From positions 1,860,001 through 1,924,000 of the forward strand of contig NZ_CP046155.1 in the NCBI RefSeq assembly GCF_016403105.1: a stretch of 64,000 bases of DNA, written 5' to 3'. How positions within the stretch are numbered: the stretch's first letter is position 1; the number at the start of each line of letters is the position of its first letter. Below the pieces are notes generated by a model. It was not told the DNA's origin, did no database searches, and saw nothing but the letters and a program-made list of their open reading frames with translations. Both the position numbers and the translations under genes were made by a program. Of the stretch, positions 34,250 to 43,558 are shown piece by piece. This stretch comes from Leptolyngbya sp. BL0902. GTDB lineage: Bacteria; Cyanobacteriota; Cyanobacteriia; Phormidesmidales; Phormidesmidaceae.

Positions 34250-36358
34250 ATGACCCAGTTTCAGCCGAATGTAACTAATTCCTTGGAAACCGTTGATCCC
34301 CCGCCCCTGGAGCGATCCAACGAGATGATTTTGATCGCCGTTACGGGGGCACAAGACAGCAAACTGCTGAGCCAACAGCTCAGCCCCTACTACCAGGTGT
34401 GCAGCCTAGAGCCGGGTACTGAGGCGCTAGAGCAAAGACTACAATCCAGCGAGTTTGACCTCGCCATTCTGGACGGCATTGCTCTAGATCGCCATTGGCA
34501 AACCCTGGGGCAGCGTAAGGCCACGCACGAGCCCATCTTGCTACCGTTGTTGCTGGTGTCCTCTCGGCAAAACCTGGGCTATGTCACCCGCAACCTGTGG
34601 CAAATCGTCGATGAAATTATCATCACCCCCATCGAGCGGCGGGAACTGGTGGCCCGCATTAACATCCTGCTGCGGGCGCGGCGCTACTCCCAGGAGTGGC
34701 AGTCTCGCTACTTCATGCTGGCCGATGCTGCTGCCATTGGCATTGCCCTGGTGCAAGAGGGCACCATTGCTTGGGCCAACCGCACCCTCACCGACTGGCT
34801 TCAGCAACCCTTAACGGCCCTGCTGGGGCATCCGCTGCTAAAGCTGGTCTGCCCGGAGGATCGCCCACGGGTCGATCAGGCTATCCAAAATTCGACGGGG
34901 TGGCTAGGGGCCGTCACCTGCGACGAAGTCTATCTCGATCTGCCCCAGAAATGTGCCGTCGAGTTGCGCTTTCAGAGTTTGAGCTATGGGGATCGGCCCG
35001 CCATTTTGGCCCTGTTGACGGATATTACCGAGCGGGTGAACTATCACAAGCACCTCATCTGGCAGACCCAATTCGATGCCCTGACCGGGCTGGCCAACCG
35101 CCATCGCCTAATCACGCGCCTCGAACAGGCCATCGGCTATGCCCAGCAGCAGCACCATCAGATCATTCTGCTACGCATTGATCTCAACCGCTTCAAAGAC
35201 TTCAACGACGCCTGGGGCCAAACCGCCGGGGATGTGCTGCTCCGCAACATCGCCCAACGCCTAGCCGAGGACTTTACCGAACCCCACACCGTCGCCTACT
35301 GGGGGGCCGGAGAATTTGTGATTGCCCTGGCCGATCCCTCAGCGGATCTCGATTGGCTGGCCTGGGTGGATCACATTATCCAGCGCATTTCCGCTCCCTG
35401 CGGCATTGAGGAGGATCGCGAGGTCAGTATCTCCTGTCGGGTTGGCATCAGCCGCTATCCCCAAGACAGCCACGAAGCCGAAAGCCTAGTCCGTAAAGCG
35501 GGGGTGGCCCTTTCTGCGGCCAAGCAACAGGGGCTGAGCCATGCCCTCTATACCCCCGGTTTGATGACCGATTTATCCCAGCGGGTGGCCCTAGAAGAAG
35601 CCCTGCGCCACGCCCTAGAGCGAAACGAACTCTATCTGCTGTATCAACCCAAACTCAATCTTTCCACCGGACGCATTGACGGAGCCGAAGCCCTGCTGCG
35701 GTGGCGCAATCCCGCTTGGGGAGAGGTCTCACCCGGACAGTTCATCCCCCTCGCCGAAGCCACGGGGCTGATCTACGACATTGGGGCCTGGGTGCTGCGG
35801 GAGGTGTGTTGCCAAATTCACCAGTGGAGCGAGGAAGGGCTGTGTTTGGGCCGCATTGCCGTTAACCTCAGTGGTCTGCAAATTCAGCGGGGGGATTTAG
35901 TTGAAGTTGTGCGCCATACCATGGCCGACTTCGGCATCCATCCGGCTCAGATTGAGCTAGAGGTGACGGAATCCTTTTTTCTGCACTACAACGACCACAT
36001 CGACACCACCCTCCGTACCCTCATGGATCTGGGTATTACCCTTGCTATTGACGACTTTGGCACGGGCTACGCCTCCTTGGCCTACCTCAAGCACCTTCCT
36101 TTTAATGTGATCAAAATCGACAAGTCCTTTGTGGATGGTTTGCCCGACCATCAGGGCGATTTGGCCATTGTGCGCGCCATTATCGCCATGGCCAAAAGCC
36201 TAGGCTTAAAGACCGTGGTCGAAGGGGTTGAAACCGAAGACCAATACGCCTGCCTCGCCCACGAAGAGGTCACTTGGTTCCAGGGGTTTTGGTACAGTCG
36301 CCCCATTTCCCCGGCGGTGTTGGGCGATCTGGTGCGACAACAGATGGCTCCACCGTAG
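34250..36358 (+). CDS. c-di-GMP phosphodiesterase with receiver-like and PAS domains, degenerate GGDEF
   Basis: A 702-residue protein. Order: a degenerate receiver-like head (residues 20-140), a PAS-type domain (about 145-255), a GGDEF domain and an EAL domain. The GGDEF signature is degenerate (YWGAGEFVIAL), so cyclase activity is unlikely, although it may bind GTP. The EAL domain keeps its core: DGAEALLRWRNPAWGE, IELEVTESFF, IDDFGTGYASLAYLKHL, KIDKSFVDGL and VVEGVETED. It should hydrolyse c-di-GMP to pGpG. It is the third gene of the operon with the KaiC-like ATPase and the receiver-like protein. Confidence 0.9.
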   Translation: MTQFQPNVTNSLETVDPPPLERSNEMILIAVTGAQDSKLLSQQLSPYYQVCSLEPGTEALEQRLQSSEFDLAILDGIALDRHWQTLGQRKATHEPILLPLLLVSSRQNLGYVTRNLWQIVDEIIITPIERRELVARINILLRARRYSQEWQSRYFMLADAAAIGIALVQEGTIAWANRTLTDWLQQPLTALLGHPLLKLVCPEDRPRVDQAIQNSTGWLGAVTCDEVYLDLPQKCAVELRFQSLSYGDRPAILALLTDITERVNYHKHLIWQTQFDALTGLANRHRLITRLEQAIGYAQQQHHQIILLRIDLNRFKDFNDAWGQTAGDVLLRNIAQRLAEDFTEPHTVAYWGAGEFVIALADPSADLDWLAWVDHIIQRISAPCGIEEDREVSISCRVGISRYPQDSHEAESLVRKAGVALSAAKQQGLSHALYTPGLMTDLSQRVALEEALRHALERNELYLLYQPKLNLSTGRIDGAEALLRWRNPAWGEVSPGQFIPLAEATGLIYDIGAWVLREVCCQIHQWSEEGLCLGRIAVNLSGLQIQRGDLVEVVRHTMADFGIHPAQIELEVTESFFLHYNDHIDTTLRTLMDLGITLAIDDFGTGYASLAYLKHLPFNVIKIDKSFVDGLPDHQGDLAIVRAIIAMAKSLGLKTVVEGVETEDQYACLAHEEVTWFQGFWYSRPISPAVLGDLVRQQMAPP

Positions 36359-36495
36359 ACCATGCTTCTCGGTACCGCCGCCGAATCTTTTGTCAGCCAG
36401 TCAGACCCCATGGTCTTTGATCGCAGCCTCGTTGACCCTAGAGGCAGCATCGCCAAAGTTTAGGTATTATCTATCAACGCGCATCCTCAATACCT

Positions 36496-37206
36496 ATGGC
36501 CCAATTGCTGAAGCCTACGATCCTTCGCTATATCATCACTGTGATCTTAGTAACGGCCATGGTGTTGCTGGCTCGATTGGTCATTACCTGGGCCGCAGAA
36601 ATTTTTCTGCACCCCATACCCATTGCCGGGGGATGGATTAAAAGCCTCGAACTGATTGAACTCAGCGTGATTGTGCTGTTTGCGCTGTTGGGTTTTGGGC
36701 TGGGAGCGGCTGCCATGCACTTGCCCGCCAAAACCTCGCTAGGCTGGAAAGCCTTGGCCTTGGTGGTGATTTTCCCGCTGGTCTTTTTCAGTAGCTATTG
36801 GCTGAGGTATCAACTGTGGCTAAATCAGGTGACGGCCCAATCGGATCTCCCCCGCCAGCAGGTTGTAGAGACCGCCAACGTTGCCCTGGAGCGAGAGAGC
36901 GGCAGTGGCGGATTTTGGGGCTACTATCGCACCACCGTTCGGATGCCCCTCCTCCCGGCCACGGGAGAAGAACTCCAGCGCATGACCGAAGATCAGCGCT
37001 GGTTTCGCGCCGAACTGACCCGATTCAGCGGCATTGAACCGGGCGTCTTTTCCATGATTTTTGACGGCGCAGGCTGGGGCATTCGGGCCTTCTATCTGCT
37101 CCTGGCGGTAGGTACTAGCCTCATCTACTTCCTGAAGGGCGTAGCCTGGGCCGACACGCAACACCTCCGCCGCCTCACAAAAATCAAGCCTCAGGTATCG
37201 CCCTAG
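36496..37206 (+). CDS. Conserved hypothetical membrane protein
   Basis: A 236-residue protein with three N-terminal hydrophobic helices (IITVILVTAMVLLARLVITW; LIELSVIVLFALLGFGLGA; ALALVVIFPLVFFSSYWL), a soluble region of about 100 residues, and a C-terminal helix (FYLLLAVGTSLIYFL). I do not recognise the family. It is 137 bases after the EAL gene on the same strand; it could be a separate unit. Confidence 0.65.
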   Translation: MAQLLKPTILRYIITVILVTAMVLLARLVITWAAEIFLHPIPIAGGWIKSLELIELSVIVLFALLGFGLGAAAMHLPAKTSLGWKALALVVIFPLVFFSSYWLRYQLWLNQVTAQSDLPRQQVVETANVALERESGSGGFWGYYRTTVRMPLLPATGEELQRMTEDQRWFRAELTRFSGIEPGVFSMIFDGAGWGIRAFYLLLAVGTSLIYFLKGVAWADTQHLRRLTKIKPQVSP

Positions 37207-37474
37207 AAGATGCCCAAGCCCTCTGGATTTCCCTGGCCCCTTAGATCTCCTCTCTGGGGGCCGCGCACCCATCCTAGGGAATCATTCCTGCGGCGTAATG
37301 CGCTGCCCTAGGGCGGCAAAGTGTTCTCCATTAACCCCGCCTTAAAACAGATTTGCTAGGGTACAGGGGCCTGCACTGGGCCTTCTGGAGTGGTCTTCTC
37401 AGCCCTCTAGCCTAATGGGCCATGCCGCGATTCATCGCGTGGGCTCGATTTGCTCTCTCAAATTTGGCAGACCT

Positions 37475-39874
37475 ATGGTAGCAACGTTCTCTCCTCCATC
37501 TCAAGGGTTAACCGACGACGAACTTTACAAAATCCATGCCTACTGGCGCGCCTGTAACTATCTGGCGGTGGGCATGATCTATCTCAAAGACAACCCGCTG
37601 CTGAAGGAACCCCTGAAGCCAGAGCATGTGAAGCATCGCCTGCTGGGTCACTGGGGCGCATCACCCGCCCTGAGCTTCACCTACGTCCACTGCAATCGGC
37701 TGATTAAAAAGTACGACCTGGATATGATCTTCGTGGCTGGCCCTGGCCACGGTGCCCCCGGCGTCCTCGGCCCGGTGTATTTAGAAGGTACCTACTCGGA
37801 GATCTATCCCGATAAGAGCGAAGACTACGAGGGGATGCAGCGCTTCTTCAAACAATTTTCCTTCCCGGGCCACATCGGCAGCCACGTCACCCCCGAAACC
37901 CCCGGTTCGATTCATGAGGGCGGCGAACTGGGCTACAGCATTTCCCACGCCTACGGGGCGGTGCTGGATAATCCCGACCTGATCGTCACCTGCGTGGCCG
38001 GAGATGGCGAGGCGGAAACCGGGCCACTGGCGACGGCGTGGCACTCCAACAAGTTCATCAACCCGGCCCGCGATGGGGCGGTGCTGCCGATCCTCAACCT
38101 AAACGGCTATAAAATAGCCAACCCCAGCATTCTCTCCCGCATTTCCCACGACGAACTCAACGCCCTGTTCTACGGCTATGGCTACACCCCCTACTTTGTG
38201 GAGGGCAGCGACCCCACCGAAATGCACCAGAAAATGGCGGCGGTGATGGAGGAATGCGTCCTCAAAATTAAGGAAATTCAGCGAGACGCTCGCATCAACG
38301 GCAATGTGGAGCGCCCCCGCTGGCCGATGATTGTGCTGCGGTCGCCCAAGGGCTGGACGGGGCCAGACTATGTGGACGGCCACAAGGTAGAGGGCTTTTG
38401 GCGAGCGCACCAGGTGCCCATGGGCGGTATGCACAGCAACCCCGAACACCTGCACGACCTGGAAACCTGGATGCGGAGCTACGGGCCAGAGGAACTGTTT
38501 GACGAAAACGGCACCCTGCGGGCGGACATTAAAGCTATGGCCCCCGCTGGCCCCCGCCGCATGAGTGCCAACCCCCACGCCAACGGTGGACTCCTCCGCA
38601 AGGCGCTGAAAATGCCGGACTTCCGGGACTACGAAATTCCGGTGCCCCATCCCGGCAGCGTGGAGTTTGAAAACACCAAGGCCCTGGGCATCTTCATGCG
38701 CGACATCATGCGCGACAACGTCAAAAACTTCCGGCTGATGGGGCCGGACGAAACTCACTCCAACCGTCTGCACCCGGTCTATGAAGTCACCAAAAAGGCG
38801 TGGATGGCTGACTTTTTGCCGGAGGACATGGACGGCAGCGAACTCTCCCGCGATGGTCGGGTGATGGAAATGCTGAGCGAACATACCCTGCAAGGCTGGC
38901 TGGAGGGCTACCTGCTGACCGGACGCCACGGTCTGTTCCACACCTACGAAGCCTTTGCCCATGTGGTCAGCTCCATGTTCAATCAGCACGCCAAGTGGTT
39001 GGACATCTGCAAAAACCATGTGCCCTGGCGGCGGTCGGTGTCGTCCCTGAATATTCTGCTGTCCTCCCTGGTGTGGCGGCAGGATCACAACGGCTTTAGC
39101 CACCAAGATCCCGGTTACGTGGACTTGGCCACCAACAAAAGCCCCGAAGTAGTGCGGGTTTACTTCCCCCCCGATGCCAACTGCCTGCTCTCCGTGGCCG
39201 ACCACTGCTTCCGCAGCGTGGACTACATCAACGTGATCGTGTCCGACAAGCAGAACCACCTGCAATACCTGACCATGGATCAGGCCGTCCAGCACTGCAC
39301 CAAGGGCATCGGCATTTGGGACTGGGCCAGCAACGACGACTGCGGCACCGAGCCAGACATTCCCGATGTGATCATGGCCTGCTGCGGCGACATCACCACC
39401 AAGGAATCCCTGGCCGCCACCGCCATCCTGCGGGAGGAGTTCCCCTACCTGAAGGTGCGATTTATCAACGTGGTAGACCTATTCAAGCTGGTCTCGGAAG
39501 GGGAGCACCCCCACGGCTTGAGCGACCGGGATTTTGATTCCCTGTTCACCCCCGACAAGCCCGTGATCTTCAACTTCCACGGCTACCCCTGGCTGATCCA
39601 CAAGCTGGTCTACCGCCGCTCCAACCAAGACCGCATCCATGTGCGCGGCTATAAAGAGCAGGGCAACATCAACACCCCGCTGGAGCTGGCGATCAACAAC
39701 CAGATCGACCGCTTTAACCTGGTGATCGACGTCATCGACCGGGTGCCCAAGCTCGGTTCCGCCGCCGCCCACGTGAAGGAAAAGATGAAAAACAAAATCA
39801 TCGAATGCCTCACCTACGCCCACACCGAAGGCAAAGACCAGGACGAAATCACCCACTGGAAATGGCCCTACTAG
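37475..39874 (+). CDS. xpkA: Phosphoketolase (Xfp/XpkA)
   Basis: A 799-residue thiamine-diphosphate enzyme; ATG 37475 gives the standard N-terminus. It splits xylulose-5-phosphate (and often fructose-6-phosphate) with phosphate to acetyl-phosphate and an aldose phosphate. The family lines [37 protein letters not shown] and the TPP/metal-binding [18 protein letters not shown] are intact. In cyanobacteria this route supplies acetyl-CoA with less carbon loss and is active in darkness or mixotrophy. It is probably monocistronic; a strong palindromic structure lies about 40 bases downstream. Confidence 0.95.
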   Translation: MVATFSPPSQGLTDDELYKIHAYWRACNYLAVGMIYLKDNPLLKEPLKPEHVKHRLLGHWGASPALSFTYVHCNRLIKKYDLDMIFVAGPGHGAPGVLGPVYLEGTYSEIYPDKSEDYEGMQRFFKQFSFPGHIGSHVTPETPGSIHEGGELGYSISHAYGAVLDNPDLIVTCVAGDGEAETGPLATAWHSNKFINPARDGAVLPILNLNGYKIANPSILSRISHDELNALFYGYGYTPYFVEGSDPTEMHQKMAAVMEECVLKIKEIQRDARINGNVERPRWPMIVLRSPKGWTGPDYVDGHKVEGFWRAHQVPMGGMHSNPEHLHDLETWMRSYGPEELFDENGTLRADIKAMAPAGPRRMSANPHANGGLLRKALKMPDFRDYEIPVPHPGSVEFENTKALGIFMRDIMRDNVKNFRLMGPDETHSNRLHPVYEVTKKAWMADFLPEDMDGSELSRDGRVMEMLSEHTLQGWLEGYLLTGRHGLFHTYEAFAHVVSSMFNQHAKWLDICKNHVPWRRSVSSLNILLSSLVWRQDHNGFSHQDPGYVDLATNKSPEVVRVYFPPDANCLLSVADHCFRSVDYINVIVSDKQNHLQYLTMDQAVQHCTKGIGIWDWASNDDCGTEPDIPDVIMACCGDITTKESLAATAILREEFPYLKVRFINVVDLFKLVSEGEHPHGLSDRDFDSLFTPDKPVIFNFHGYPWLIHKLVYRRSNQDRIHVRGYKEQGNINTPLELAINNQIDRFNLVIDVIDRVPKLGSAAAHVKEKMKNKIIECLTYAHTEGKDQDEITHWKWPY

Positions 39875-40182
39875 GCCGTTGCTCTAACCCGCAGGGTATC
39901 TTCCCGACCGGAGGATCTTCGTCGTTCTCGCTCTAGATGCGCGCGCTCTCGCCCGACGGGAGGGCAAGGCTAGAGCGGGTCTCCCCCGAAGATCCAACCA
40001 TAGGCGATTCAGGGCAGCCCCAATGACGCTGACTAGGCTGGTCAGCGAGGTTTTACCGTATAGTTAAGGTCTAATTAAGGGCGGTCTAGGCTGTAGCTTA
40101 GGGGTGGATCTGGCCTTGTCGGTGGCCGTTGCGTTGATCCATTTCCCAACCCGTCTTTCAACCCCGTTGTGCGTTCCTATCT
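39875..40182. other. Intergenic region with palindromic structure
   Basis: About 310 bases. The 5' part holds the 39913-39995 hairpin. The 3' part is AT-richer near 40060-40080 (GTTAAGGTCTAATTAAGGG) and probably holds the promoter of the gene at 40183; the boxes are not assigned. Confidence 0.5.
39913..39995 (+). ncRNA. Candidate structured RNA or terminator after xpkA
   Basis: Nested inverted repeats: outer stem GGATCTTCG (39913-39921) / CGAAGATCC (39987-39995), inner stem CGCTCTAG (39929-39936) / CTAGAGCG (39970-39977), and a possible apical stem GCCC (39951-39954) / GGGC (39962-39965). There is no T-run. It could be an mRNA 3' structure or an independent RNA; no known family was recognised. 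Confidence 0.45.
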
Positions 40183-43100
40183 ATGTTTTTAGTTCATCTC
40201 CAAGAGCAGTTAGACCGTTACTACCAGCAGGTAAAGACGGGGATTCTGTCGCGGCAGCATCCCGTTAGCGGCCTCATGCCTGCCAGTACGGCGGTGAACA
40301 GCCACGGCAACTACACCGATGCCTGGGTGCGGGATAACGTCTACAGCATTTTGGCGGTGTGGGGATTGGCCTTGGCCTATCGGCAACTGGATGACGACCA
40401 GGGCCGCACCGTGGAGCTAGAGCAAAGCGTGATTAAGCTGATGCGGGGGCTGCTGGTGGCGATGCTGCGGCAGGCCCACAAGGTAGAGCGGTTTAAGGAA
40501 CGCCAAGACCCCCTGGAAGCACTCCACGCCAAGTACGATACGGCCAGCGGCACCCCCGTGGTGGGCGATGACGAATGGGGCCATTTGCAGATTGACGCCA
40601 CCTCAGTCTTTTTGCTGATGCTGGCCCAGATGACGGCCTCCGGGTTGCAGATCGTCTACACCCTAGACGAAGTGAACTTTGTGCAAAACCTGGTCTACTA
40701 CATTGGCCGCGCCTACCGCACGCCGGACTACGGCATTTGGGAGCGGGGCAACAAAATTAACCACGGCAAGCCGGAACTGAACGCCAGCTCCGTGGGCATG
40801 GCCAAGGCGGCATTGGAGGCGATGCGGGGCATTAACCTGTTTGGGATGCGCGGTGGTCAGGCGTCAATTATCCATGTGCTGACGGACGAAATTGCCCGCG
40901 CCCGGATTACCCTGGAATCCCTGCTGCCAAGGGAATCGGGCTCTAAGGAAGTAGACGCGGCCCTGCTGAGCGTGATTAGTTTTCCGGCCTTTGCGGTGGA
41001 GGATGCGGCCCTCGTCCGCAAAACCCGCCAGAAAATTGTCGATAAGCTGCAAGGAAACTACGGCTGCAAGCGCTTCCTGCGGGACGGCCACCAGACCGTG
41101 ATCGAAGACACCACCCGCCTCCACTACGAACCGGAGGAACTGCGCCAGTTTGAGCACATCGAATGCGAGTGGCCGCTGTTTTTTACCTACCTGTGGCTCG
41201 ATAGCCTGTTTGCTGGGGATCAAGAACAGATCGCCTTCTACCAAGAGCGTTTAGCAGCGCTAGAGGTGCAGCGGGACGGGGTAGGCTTGCTGCCGGAACT
41301 GTATTACGTCCCCGAAGCCAAGCTGGATTTGGAGCGGGAAAAGCCGGGGAGCCAAACCCGCGAACCCAACGACAACCTGCCCCTAGTGTGGGCACAGAGC
41401 CTTTACCTGCTGGGCCAACTGGTGCGGGATGGGTTGCTGAAACCGGGGGATCTGGATCCACTAGGACGGCATTTGAAAGTGGGCGAACAGCGCTATCCCC
41501 TGGTGCAAATTGCCCTGCTGGCGGAGGATAAGGCGCTTCAGGCGGAACTCAGCACCTGCGGCCTTGACACCCAAACCCTAGAGGAAATTGACCCCGTGCT
41601 GGTTTTTCCGGCAGCGGAACTGTCGGCCATCTACGCCGAAATTGGTAAGAATGAGACGCTGGCCATTAGCGGGCGTCCGGTGCGGCGGCTACGCAGCCTG
41701 ACTACCTCCCGCGTGTTTCGCATCCAGGGCCAGCCAGCGGTGTTTTTGCCCTCGTTTTTGGATCAGCAGCGGTTTTACCTCACCCTGGACTACCACTTTT
41801 TGGTGGCCCAAATTCGCAGCGAACTGGCCTACATCTACGACCACTGGCGCGAACCGGGTCGCCCCACCGTCACGCTGCTGCTCACCCACGCCATGTTCCA
41901 ACTGGGGCACAAACCCATCCACCAATCGCCCCTGCTGGCCCTGATGCAGGAAATCAGCACCGGGCGCTGCGACCATGTGCCCGTCCGCCTTGGCCCTCTG
42001 CATCAGCTCATGATGACCGCTAGCCTAGAACGGGTTGATAACGTCAACAACTACCAGTTGGGTAGTGGTGCGGTGGGCTATAACCCGCTGTGGACAGGCT
42101 ATCTGGGCTTTGAGCCGGGACGGGATGGCCCGCTGTCGTTGCTGGAGGAATTTGACCTTGAGCAGGAAACCAACCTAGAGCGCATCCTCAGCCACCTACG
42201 GGAGTCGAGCAATGTCTACGAGCAGATTGAACTCCTCAGCACCCTCAGACACCTGAAGGGACTGAGCTTTGATACCGGACTGGGTGGCCCCAACCGCGCC
42301 GTGACCGTAGGAAACCTGCTGGACGAAATCTATGCCAAGGCCAGCCAGCTCGAACAGTGGGACATTCTGCGGCGGGCAGCGGGCTTGCTAGAAAAGGCCG
42401 ACATCACCCTCTCCGATGCGGTGACGGAACTGCTGGTGCGACAAAAGCAAATTTCCGTCGGCAAATCCTACAGCGAAGATTCCCTGATCACCGAACCCAT
42501 GGCCCACGGGGAAATCGTCGAAAAAATCCGCACCTTCTGCGGCGACGACGTGCGCGACCATGTTCTTACCCAAGAGGTGCTGATCGATCTGAGTATTTTG
42601 ATTAAGGCGGAACCCACTTTATTTAACGGCCTGCTGACCCTGCGGGTCGGCTACCTGCTGCTGTTGCTCACCAGCGAACTGGCCCGCGAACGCGACCTCC
42701 CCCAAGACGAAGCCTACGGTCAATTGCTGGCCCTCAGCCCCCACGAGTTGAAAAAACGCCTGCGCCAGGTTCTTGCCGGATTCAGCGGCCTCAACCAGTC
42801 CATCTTCCAGCGAGAATCCCTGCATGTTAAACCCCATAGCGCCATCAACTGGCAGGTCATCCCCGACGAACTGGAAGCACTCCCCGAAACCGAAGCCCCC
42901 ACCCCCCAAGACTGGTGGCGAATGCGCGTCATCGACGGCGAAATCGCCCGCATTCCCCAGGAGTTTTATAGCCAGGTGTGGGAGGTGTTGCGCCACTCCA
43001 AGGGCATCGTCATTGGCAACAAGCTCGACCGCAAAAACCGCCTTGACAGCGCCCATATTCTCTCGGAGATGACCCCCGGTGAGCAAAACTTCGAGCGCTG

Positions 43101-43437
43101 CATCACCCACCTGCTCAGCAAAATCCAAGCGCCGGAGTATCGCCACGTCAACCTCGAAGCCCTGCGGGAAATGGGGGAAATCTTCAAGGTCAACCCCGAC
43201 CTGTACTTTGAGGACTACATCTATCTGGATGTCCTCATCGGCCACGCCGTCCGCCTTGGCTGGCTCGATCAACAGCCCGAACGCTTCGCTACCTACGAAT
43301 CGGACAAAGCCCAGGCATGGCATTCCTTCTACCAACTGCCCCCGGCCCAGTGCGCCACCTACATCGCCATGGCCCTCCAGTTCCTCACCGTATTGGGCGA
43401 GGCCGAGGCGCAACCAGAGTCGGAGCCCGTCGTCTAA
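40183..43437 (+). CDS. GH15 / phosphorylase-kinase alpha-beta-like protein
   Basis: A 1084-residue cytoplasmic protein. The N-terminus matches GH15-type (alpha/alpha)6-barrel regulatory subunits of eukaryotic phosphorylase kinase: HPVSGLMPASTAVNSHGNY then DAWVRDNVYSILAVWGLALA, and HLQIDATSVFLLMLAQM. The C-terminal about 350 residues resemble the extra domains of PhK alpha/beta subunits (WRMRVIDGEIARIPQEFY). It carries no kinase catalytic domain. Members occur in cyanobacteria, and a role in glycogen or glucan control is plausible but unproven; glgA lies 1.4 kb downstream on the other strand. The start at ATG 40183 is clear. Confidence 0.85.
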   Translation: MFLVHLQEQLDRYYQQVKTGILSRQHPVSGLMPASTAVNSHGNYTDAWVRDNVYSILAVWGLALAYRQLDDDQGRTVELEQSVIKLMRGLLVAMLRQAHKVERFKERQDPLEALHAKYDTASGTPVVGDDEWGHLQIDATSVFLLMLAQMTASGLQIVYTLDEVNFVQNLVYYIGRAYRTPDYGIWERGNKINHGKPELNASSVGMAKAALEAMRGINLFGMRGGQASIIHVLTDEIARARITLESLLPRESGSKEVDAALLSVISFPAFAVEDAALVRKTRQKIVDKLQGNYGCKRFLRDGHQTVIEDTTRLHYEPEELRQFEHIECEWPLFFTYLWLDSLFAGDQEQIAFYQERLAALEVQRDGVGLLPELYYVPEAKLDLEREKPGSQTREPNDNLPLVWAQSLYLLGQLVRDGLLKPGDLDPLGRHLKVGEQRYPLVQIALLAEDKALQAELSTCGLDTQTLEEIDPVLVFPAAELSAIYAEIGKNETLAISGRPVRRLRSLTTSRVFRIQGQPAVFLPSFLDQQRFYLTLDYHFLVAQIRSELAYIYDHWREPGRPTVTLLLTHAMFQLGHKPIHQSPLLALMQEISTGRCDHVPVRLGPLHQLMMTASLERVDNVNNYQLGSGAVGYNPLWTGYLGFEPGRDGPLSLLEEFDLEQETNLERILSHLRESSNVYEQIELLSTLRHLKGLSFDTGLGGPNRAVTVGNLLDEIYAKASQLEQWDILRRAAGLLEKADITLSDAVTELLVRQKQISVGKSYSEDSLITEPMAHGEIVEKIRTFCGDDVRDHVLTQEVLIDLSILIKAEPTLFNGLLTLRVGYLLLLLTSELARERDLPQDEAYGQLLALSPHELKKRLRQVLAGFSGLNQSIFQRESLHVKPHSAINWQVIPDELEALPETEAPTPQDWWRMRVIDGEIARIPQEFYSQVWEVLRHSKGIVIGNKLDRKNRLDSAHILSEMTPGEQNFERCITHLLSKIQAPEYRHVNLEALREMGEIFKVNPDLYFEDYIYLDVLIGHAVRLGWLDQQPERFATYESDKAQAWHSFYQLPPAQCATYIAMALQFLTVLGEAEAQPESEPVV

Positions 43438-43501
43438 GGCCACAGCCATCACCCAGGTTCAGGGGCGTTAGTCCGCATGGCGTATTCCCTTGTAAAAAAT
43501 A

Positions 43502-43531
43502 CTACGCTATGATGCTTGATACGTAGCGTAG
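43502..43531. promoter_or_regulatory. Inverted repeat upstream of response regulator
   Basis: A 7-bp inverted repeat CTACGCT (43502-43508) / AGCGTAG (43525-43531), 28 bases before the GTG of the OmpR-type regulator. It could be an autoregulatory operator or a leader hairpin. Unproven. Confidence 0.35.
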
Positions 43532-43558
43532 CCGACTGTCTTACTGCGGAGGAGCGCC

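Noticed and set aside
36383-36396. 14-base match (GAATCTTTTGTCAG) to an end of the 130-bp element
   Set aside because: Only one end is present with no partner repeat or target duplication, so it may be a relic or chance. Not called as a copy.
37905-37925. GGTTCGATTC-type sequence that looks like a tRNA T-arm
   Set aside because: It lies inside the intact phosphoketolase gene and no cloverleaf can be drawn around it.
38099-39295. A 398-residue antisense frame opposite phosphoketolase
   Set aside because: No motifs and full overlap with xpkA; a codon-bias shadow.
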